NCBI GenBank assembly: GCA_017994695.1
Contig: JAGOKF010000032.1
Location: forward strand, 1 to 39,964
Source: Myxococcota bacterium
Lineage (GTDB): Bacteria > Myxococcota_A > UBA9042 > DTJE01
Length of the DNA: 39,964 bases
Direction of reading: 5' to 3'
The notes beneath the pieces are model-generated. The model worked only from the letters and a program-made list of their open reading frames with translations, made no database searches and was not told the origin of the DNA. A program made the translations under genes and the position numbers. The first letter of the stretch is position 1. The number at the start of each line of letters is the position of its first letter. Shown one piece after another: positions 32,786 through 39,964 of the stretch.

Positions 32786-35677
32786 TCATGAATGTCCGAG
32801 GAAATCGAAGGAGATCTTTCGCAGGAGTGTGGCGATCTGCCCCAACCCCCGGCGAAGAGCCCCTTCCTGGACCTCGGCGAGATCCCGCGGATCCACCAGG
32901 TTCGTCGGAGGCGTTCCCCGGCCGATGCAGGCCGCCTGGTGCCGGAGCCGGATTTCCATCAGCAGCAGGTAGGTGGCGCGGCTGTCCCGGAGGGTCTGGG
33001 ACGACAGGTGTCCCTGCCGGTGGAGCGTTTCCAGCCGCCCCAGGGTGGTGGTGTCCGGGACGCCGTGCCGCAGGGCGTACAGCCTTCCGAAGTTCACCAG
33101 CGGCAGCACCGCCTCCTTGACGTTGAACGTGTGCCCCGCCGGGCCGCCGTCGGCCGACGTCAGGATCTTGCCGAAGAGACCCCGGGGGGGCTTGTACAGC
33201 AGCGCGTTCTGGGCCAGGTGGCCGAAGAAGGAGGGGGTCTGTTCCATTTCCCGGAAGACGTGGGACTGGAGGGAGGATGCCAGTTCCCCGGAACCCCAGA
33301 GCGTCCGGAAGTCGAAGAACATGTTGACCGTCAGGAGATCCTGGGGCGTCCCGGCCCGGATCCAGCGGGTGAAGAGGTCCTTCCAGGCCCCCAGGGGCTG
33401 CACCCACTGGGGGTTGCGGGCCATCATGCCTCCCGGGCAGGAGGCGTAGCCGCAGCGTTCCAGGTCCTCGCAGACCCGCCGGCCCAGCCGAAGGAACCAC
33501 TCCCGGACGGCCTCCAGGCGATCCGCCGGGACGTCGTCGAACAGGATCGCGTTGTCCTGGTCTGTCACCAGGGTCTGCTCGTGCCTTCCCTGGCTCCCGA
33601 GGACCAGGAACGCGAAGGGGGCGGGGGGATGGCCGGCCTCCGCCAGGGCGAACTCCAGCAGACGCCGGGTGACCCCGTCGGCCACGGCCGTGATCAGCCG
33701 GGCGGTCCCCTCGGGACTCCCGCCAGCGTGAAGGGAGGCGTCCACCAGGGCGGGAAGCCGCTGCCGTTCCAAGGTGAGTTCCTCGGCCGTGCGGGCCGCC
33801 GCGATGGACCGCAGGAGGTGGTTCGCGGGATGCATCCCGATCCCCGAGAGGTCCTCCCGGGAAAGGGTTCCAAGGATTTCCGGGCCGGTTCCCCGGACCA
33901 CCAGGTGGCCCACCGATGCACGGGTCATGCGGACCATGGCCTCCGCCGCCGGGGCGTCCGGCGCGATGCAGTCCACCGGGGCGGACATCACGCGATAGAC
34001 CGGAAGGGAGGGGTCCCGGGACTCGGCGAGGACCCGTCGCCGAAGGTCACCGTCGGTGACGATCCCCAGACAGTCGCCTCCGGGTCCCTCGACCAGCAGG
34101 GCGTCCCTCCCGACCTGGTCCATCCGGACCGCGGCCTTCCATGCCGGGTCCTCGGCCCGGCAGAACTCCGCCGGGACGGCCAGTTCCGACACGGGGGATT
34201 CCCATCTCCGCCGGTCCTCCAGAGCCGCGTCGATCATCCGGGTCCGCTCCTGTTCCCGCAGGGAGGCCTCGGTCACGTCCTCCAGGATCCCCTCGACCCT
34301 GGCCGGCTGGCGCGTGTCGGGGTCGTGGACCATCATCGCGAAGAGGCGTACCCGGCGAAGTCGTCCCTGGCGCTGGCGGATCGGAATCTCCAGACCTTGA
34401 ACCGTGCCTTCCGAAGCGAGGGCCTGGACGATCCGATCCCGGTCCTCGGGAAATGCGCAGTGATCCATCAGGGAGAGCCCCTGGATCTCCTCGGCCGGTC
34501 CGTATCCCAGGATCCGCCGGGCGGCCGGACTCGCCCACAGAAGGATCCCCCTCCGACCGGGACGGGTCCGGAAGACGCCCAGGGGCAGGGCCGCCTCCAG
34601 CGATGGGATGCTCTCCAGGCCCAACCCTTCCAGCGGTCCTCCTCCGGGGGCCCGTCTCATCTCGCGGATTTCCAGGATGACCCCGGCCCTTCCCTCCATC
34701 GAGATCGGGGTGGTTCGGACCAGGGCATCGACCCGGCGTCCCGAGGCGTGCCGGAGGCGGACCTCTCGGGGAGTCCCGGGATCGGTGTCGCCGGCGGAGA
34801 GGGGGTCTGGGGAGTCCGGGTCCGTCTCCAGCAGTCCCGAAAGCGGCTGTCCTGTCAGGCCTCCGGACTCGGAACCGACCATCTGCTCCAGAACGGGGTT
34901 CGCATAGACGCAGACGCCCTCCAGCACCAGCGCCGTCCCGTTGGCGGAGGATTCCACCAGGGCCTGGAACCGGTCGTGGGAGGACTTCAGCGCCTGCTCG
35001 ACCTCGCTGCGCCTCCGCTCGATGCGGAGGCTCTGGTAGGACACGAAGACCAGGATCAGGACGACCACCGACACGAGCACCGCCGAAATCCGGACCAGGC
35101 GCCCGGCGAGGCTCGCGATCTCGGCCTTCACGTCCTCGGTGTAGATGCCCGTCCCGATGACCCATTGCCAGGGCTCGAAGCCCATCACGAAGGACTCCTT
35201 GGGCGCCAGGCGCCCGGGATCGTCCTTCCACTGCCACACGTAGTCCACATAGCCGCTGCCCGATTCCCGGACCCGCTCCACGAAGGCGACGAAGATGCGG
35301 TTGCCTTTCGGGTCGCGGAACTCCGTCAGATCCTGGCCGTCCAGGTCGGGGCGGAAGGGGTGCATGATCATGCGTGGGGTCATGTCGGTGATCCAGAAGT
35401 AGTCCTTCCCTTCCGGACCGTATCGGAGGTCCCGGATCCTCTGGGCGGCGACCTTCCGGGCCTCGTCGGGGGTGTAGCGGCCCGCCTGCTCCTCGGCCAG
35501 CACTTCCTGGAGGACCGACCAGGCGGACCGGGTCAGTTCCCGGATCAATTCCCGCTTCCGATCGAGCTGGCTGCGCTCGAAGTCGGGGAGCAGGATTCCG
35601 AAGATCAGCCCGGTGAAGAGGGCCACCGCCAGCAGCGTGGGAAGCACGATGCGCAGGAGGAAGCCGCGGATGTCCAT
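32786..35677 (-). CDS. Membrane sensor: Cache, two PAS-like, CBS pair, DUF294 nucleotidyltransferase
   Basis: A 963-residue inner-membrane signalling protein. GGGAGGTGAGG precedes the ATG at 35677. Order: a membrane helix (about 8-30), a periplasmic single Cache-type domain (about 35-205, with KDYFWITDM and WVIGTGIY), a second helix (about 212-235), two PAS-like domains (about 255-380 and 395-510), two CBS motifs (about 530-660), the DUF294 nucleotidyltransferase with GSQGRHEQ and TDQD (Gly694, Ser695, Asp706, Asp708), and a DUF294 C-terminal domain (about 820-960). Most DUF294 proteins I know are cytosolic with cNMP and CBS domains, so the Cache-PAS front end is unusual. It lies between the exonuclease and the symporter operon and may report an external carboxylate. 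Its target is unknown. Confidence 0.88.
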   Translation of the reverse strand: MDIRGFLLRIVLPTLLAVALFTGLIFGILLPDFERSQLDRKRELIRELTRSAWSVLQEVLAEEQAGRYTPDEARKVAAQRIRDLRYGPEGKDYFWITDMTPRMIMHPFRPDLDGQDLTEFRDPKGNRIFVAFVERVRESGSGYVDYVWQWKDDPGRLAPKESFVMGFEPWQWVIGTGIYTEDVKAEIASLAGRLVRISAVLVSVVVLILVFVSYQSLRIERRRSEVEQALKSSHDRFQALVESSANGTALVLEGVCVYANPVLEQMVGSESGGLTGQPLSGLLETDPDSPDPLSAGDTDPGTPREVRLRHASGRRVDALVRTTPISMEGRAGVILEIREMRRAPGGGPLEGLGLESIPSLEAALPLGVFRTRPGRRGILLWASPAARRILGYGPAEEIQGLSLMDHCAFPEDRDRIVQALASEGTVQGLEIPIRQRQGRLRRVRLFAMMVHDPDTRQPARVEGILEDVTEASLREQERTRMIDAALEDRRRWESPVSELAVPAEFCRAEDPAWKAAVRMDQVGRDALLVEGPGGDCLGIVTDGDLRRRVLAESRDPSLPVYRVMSAPVDCIAPDAPAAEAMVRMTRASVGHLVVRGTGPEILGTLSREDLSGIGMHPANHLLRSIAAARTAEELTLERQRLPALVDASLHAGGSPEGTARLITAVADGVTRRLLEFALAEAGHPPAPFAFLVLGSQGRHEQTLVTDQDNAILFDDVPADRLEAVREWFLRLGRRVCEDLERCGYASCPGGMMARNPQWVQPLGAWKDLFTRWIRAGTPQDLLTVNMFFDFRTLWGSGELASSLQSHVFREMEQTPSFFGHLAQNALLYKPPRGLFGKILTSADGGPAGHTFNVKEAVLPLVNFGRLYALRHGVPDTTTLGRLETLHRQGHLSSQTLRDSRATYLLLMEIRLRHQAACIGRGTPPTNLVDPRDLAEVQEGALRRGLGQIATLLRKISFDFLGHS

Positions 35678-35699
35678 CCTCACCTCCCGGGTCGGGTGT

Positions 35700-36407
35700 T
35701 CATGCCCCCGCTCGAAGCAGATCGCCAAGGGTGCCCCGTCCCATTCTTTCCAGGCGCGACGCGAGGCCCAGCAGGACCTCGCCGCACAGCAGCGCATCTC
35801 CGAGGGCCTCGTGGTGCCGGTCCACGGGGATTCCCAGTGCCCCTGCGACATCGGGCAACCGCAGGGAACGGAGAGGGCCCGCGTCGCTTCCCAGGAGCGG
35901 CTGCTCCGCGAAGAAGGACGCGAGGCGGGCGGTATCGACGATGGGCCACCGGAAGGGAACCCCGAAGATCCGCTGGAAGGCGTGTTGCAGGAACTCCTGG
36001 TCGACGGCCCGGACGTGGACCACCAGGACCCGCCCTTCGAGGCGGGGCAGCAGCAGCGCCAGCACCTGACGGAGCGGCGGGGCGCTCCGGAGGCGGTCGG
36101 GAAGCAGGTGGTGGATCCGGATCGAACCGGCGGTCACGGGCCTCTCGGGAGGAGGGGCCACGAGGCTGGTCCAGGCTTCCGACAGTCGGATGCGTCCCCC
36201 GTCGATCGGCACGGTCCCGACGGAGAGGATCGGGTCCGAGACCGGATCCAGCCCGCCGGTCTCCAGGTCCAACGCCAGGAACGGGACCTGTCGCCAGGGG
36301 GTGGAATCGGGCGGTTCGGGCGGCACCGGAAGGTTCGTCGGTCCGGGGAGCGGTTCCCGGCGGGAGACCCCGGGGATCCGCCGGTTCCTGGCGGTCAGTA
36401 GCGCCAT
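35700..36407 (-). CDS. DnaQ-like 3'-5' exonuclease
   Basis: A 235-residue cytoplasmic protein of the DEDD family. Exo I is FLALDLETGG with Asp47 and Glu49, Exo II is weak with Asp136 in VHVRAVDQEF, and Exo III is H-E-A-L-G-D with His199 and Asp204 (DEDDh type). GGAGG lies five bases before the ATG at 36407. The start overlaps the stop of the upstream gene by 13 bases and the sensor gene follows 22 bases later, so the three are tightly coupled. Similar exonucleases travel with DUF294 proteins and sodium/solute symporters in other bacteria, and their substrate there is not known to me. A general role in replication proofreading is unlikely. Confidence 0.88.
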   Translation of the reverse strand: MALLTARNRRIPGVSRREPLPGPTNLPVPPEPPDSTPWRQVPFLALDLETGGLDPVSDPILSVGTVPIDGGRIRLSEAWTSLVAPPPERPVTAGSIRIHHLLPDRLRSAPPLRQVLALLLPRLEGRVLVVHVRAVDQEFLQHAFQRIFGVPFRWPIVDTARLASFFAEQPLLGSDAGPLRSLRLPDVAGALGIPVDRHHEALGDALLCGEVLLGLASRLERMGRGTLGDLLRAGA

Positions 36408-38008
36408 GGGCCCTCCGACCAGGGCCCCCGATCCAGCAGGCCCGACAACCGGTGCATCACCTCCAGGGCGTCCCGTGCCAGGCCGCGATCCCGAGGATGC
36501 AGGTCCCGGGGACGAATCCTCGGGATCGCGGAAGGTTCTCCAGGGACGACGTCCGGGTCGCCCAGCGCGATCTCCAGCCGAAGGCCGAGCGTCCAGGCCC
36601 CGACCGCCGCCCGGGCCATCTCCTCCGGCAGGATTCCCCGGCGGGCGGCCTCCATCCATCTCGCCGGAGTCGTGCGGGATCGGTCCGTCGCCAGGACGGC
36701 GGCGATCCTTGCCAGATCCCGGAGGGGAAGGAACAGCAGGTCCTCCGGCGTGATGGACTCTTCCAGACGGCCGTCCTGCCGGACCACCATTCCCCGGAAC
36801 AGTCCCAGGGGCAGCCTCAGCCGAACCTGGGAGATGCAGCGGCGAAGGTTTTCCGGCGCCTTCAGCGTGTCCGCCAGGATGCCCCGGAACCGCTCGGGAT
36901 CGAGGGGGCCGGCGACCGGCCGGGCGTCAAGCCACTCGGCGACCAGGTCCAGGCTTCCGCCAGCGACCGCGGACGCGTCGGACTCGTCCAGGCAGCGTGC
37001 GGCCGATCGAAGCGGCGGTGGGGGGAATCCGGCGACCGGGGACGCCTGGAGGATGCGGTCCATCTCTTCCAGGGCGTTCCGGGCAGCCACGCGATCGGCC
37101 TCGGTGGCGTCCCGGGCGATCAGCATCAGGGGAATTCCGGGGACGAAGGCGCACCGGTCCGCAGGGGCAGTGGTGAGCAGCGACCAGGGGCAGCGGGGGA
37201 ACCGGTCCCGGCCGGCGAGGTCCGCCGCCTTGCGGACCCGGGCATCCGCGACGCAGGCCATCAGGCGGGCCCGGGAAGCCTCGGCCAGGCTGCCGGGGCG
37301 CCGTCCCGACAGCGTCGCGAGCGCCGCGCGGGTCCAGTCCCCCAGGGCCTCGGGGGAGGCCACGGCCCGCAGTCTTTCCCACAGGTGCAGCAATGCCGCC
37401 GCAGGGGGGTGGAGGGACGCCAGGGGGAAGAGGGGCGTGGATGCCCGATGCCCGGGACCGGGGCCTTCCTCGAGGGACTCCAGCAACCGGGCCAGGGCCT
37501 CGGCGGCAGGGGAGGGCCGGTCGGGCGGACCGGACCGGTCCGGTTCTCGGGTGCCTTCCGGGGAGGACTCGTTCATCGGATGGCGCCCCGGCAGGGGATC
37601 CAGGACCGGAAACCGGGCCAGGCGTTCCGCCGGACTCCAGCGGGTCCAGGGAAGGATCGGGCCCGCATCGTCCAGGGACGCGAGGACTTCGGCCGGGATC
37701 CGGTAGAGGAGGCAGTCCTCCTCGGCGACGGGAGCGACCCTGGAGGGGGCCTGCGACGGTGCGTCGCACGCCAGGAAGTCCCCTTCGCCGATCCGGTCGA
37801 AGGAGGTCGGGAGGACCTCCGATGGGACGCGGATCGTGCCGCTGCGGATGACGACGAGGTCCCCGTTCCCCGAGGCGATCAGAGGACCCAGGTCCGACTG
37901 GCGCGGAAGGTAGAGGACCTCGGCCCCGCGGGCCACCCGGTCCACGACGGAGGAGGGGACCTCGCTCCAGGGGACGTGGTCGCGGAGGAACCGGGAGACA
38001 TCTTCCAT
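36395..38008 (-). CDS. Cyclic-nucleotide-like domain protein with degenerate DUF294 domain
   Basis: A 537-residue cytoplasmic protein, probably regulatory. Residues 1-125 resemble the cNMP-binding fold found at the front of DUF294 proteins (VIRSGTIRV, GEGDFLACD), but the phosphate-binding G-E-x-A is missing. A low-complexity linker replaces the CBS domains. Residues about 240-380 align with the DUF294 nucleotidyltransferase, yet where the downstream sensor has GSQGRHEQ...TDQD this protein has TTAPADRC...PGIP, so the catalytic residues are gone. The C-terminal domain is well kept (about 400-530, with RLRLPLGLFRGMVV). AGGGG precedes the ATG at 38008. It starts the gene set that leads to the symporter and could be a pseudoenzyme partner of the sensor. 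Confidence 0.8.
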   Translation of the reverse strand: MEDVSRFLRDHVPWSEVPSSVVDRVARGAEVLYLPRQSDLGPLIASGNGDLVVIRSGTIRVPSEVLPTSFDRIGEGDFLACDAPSQAPSRVAPVAEEDCLLYRIPAEVLASLDDAGPILPWTRWSPAERLARFPVLDPLPGRHPMNESSPEGTREPDRSGPPDRPSPAAEALARLLESLEEGPGPGHRASTPLFPLASLHPPAAALLHLWERLRAVASPEALGDWTRAALATLSGRRPGSLAEASRARLMACVADARVRKAADLAGRDRFPRCPWSLLTTAPADRCAFVPGIPLMLIARDATEADRVAARNALEEMDRILQASPVAGFPPPPLRSAARCLDESDASAVAGGSLDLVAEWLDARPVAGPLDPERFRGILADTLKAPENLRRCISQVRLRLPLGLFRGMVVRQDGRLEESITPEDLLFLPLRDLARIAAVLATDRSRTTPARWMEAARRGILPEEMARAAVGAWTLGLRLEIALGDPDVVPGEPSAIPRIRPRDLHPRDRGLARDALEVMHRLSGLLDRGPWSEGPWRY

Positions 38009-38028
38009 CGAAACCCCTGTGCCCGACG

Positions 38029-38034
38029 ATTGTA
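38029..38034 (-). promoter_or_regulatory. Possible -10 box of the DUF294-exonuclease-sensor operon
   Basis: TACAAT on the minus strand matches consensus at five of six. The best -35 at 18 bases (TTCCGC) is poor. Transcription would start near 38022, only about 13 bases before the ATG. Confidence 0.35.
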
Positions 38035-38073
38035 GGCCAGGGGAGGGGCGGCGCGGAAGGACCGGGCGGAGGA

Positions 38074-39964
<1,891 letters not shown>

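Noticed and set aside
36395-36407. Possible frameshift joining the DUF294 protein and the exonuclease
   Set aside because: The 13-base overlap has a good ribosome site (GGAGG) and an ATG for the exonuclease, and each protein is complete by itself; ordinary translational coupling explains it.
32792-38035. Plus-strand open frame of about 1750 codons opposite the sensor, exonuclease and DUF294 genes
   Set aside because: It shadows three well-supported minus-strand genes; its product has no recognisable domain and is rich in Gly, Arg, Pro and Gln, as expected for antisense reading at this GC content.

Overview
The window is a gene-dense, roughly 70% GC stretch of a bacterial chromosome. No intergenic gap exceeds 300 bases. 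The many lipoproteins with Asp/Pro/Gly-rich linkers after the lipobox, the Cys-rich C-D-D-G-N-x-C-T repeats, the thrombospondin type 3 repeats and the MopE-like C-N-G-x-D-D-N-C-N motifs are typical of Myxococcota and related former Deltaproteobacteria. That placement is inference: there is no rRNA or other marker gene. I find one tRNA, 19 complete protein genes and one partial gene, and no transposase, integrase, phage gene or CRISPR array.

Region 1 (1-7.7 kb). A tRNA-Leu(CAA) with a good promoter is followed at once by a lipoprotein in which a seven-motif FG-GAP/VCBS propeller seems to be inserted inside a LamG fold. A convergent family 2 glycosyltransferase follows. Then comes a three-gene unit: a POT-family transporter whose start codon lies in a perfect 11-bp inverted repeat, an LsrG-like monooxygenase-fold protein, and an iron-containing alcohol dehydrogenase. 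A convergent EamA exporter closes the region.

Region 2 (7.9-27.6 kb). This is an island of large secreted lipoproteins: a GH31 glycosidase, a 1957-residue protein with about 50 Cys-rich repeats and a lamin-tail domain, a GH3 hexosaminidase-like enzyme, a seven-unit thrombospondin type 3 protein, an SGNH esterase on the same Cys-rich repeats, and a toroid/beta-sandwich protein fused to an endonuclease/exonuclease/phosphatase domain. A SMUG1 uracil-DNA glycosylase sits downstream of the GH31 gene. The thrombospondin and SGNH genes are divergent and share a palindromic -10 element. Together the genes look like a surface-anchored degradative set for glycans, esters and phosphodiesters; this is inference.

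Region 3 (27.6-40 kb, all minus strand). In transcription order this holds a membrane pyrophosphatase (its start lies outside the window), a protein with a cyclic-nucleotide-like domain and a degenerate DUF294 domain, a DnaQ-like exonuclease, a Cache-PAS-PAS-CBS-DUF294 membrane sensor, DUF485, an ActP-like symporter, an OprP/OprO-like porin, and a cation/proton antiporter. The genes from 38.0 kb down to 29.1 kb look like a carboxylate (acetate) uptake and sensing locus. A strong promoter precedes the DUF485 gene. The degenerate and intact DUF294 proteins flanking the exonuclease, with the intact one fused to a membrane sensor, are the most system-like novelty in the window.
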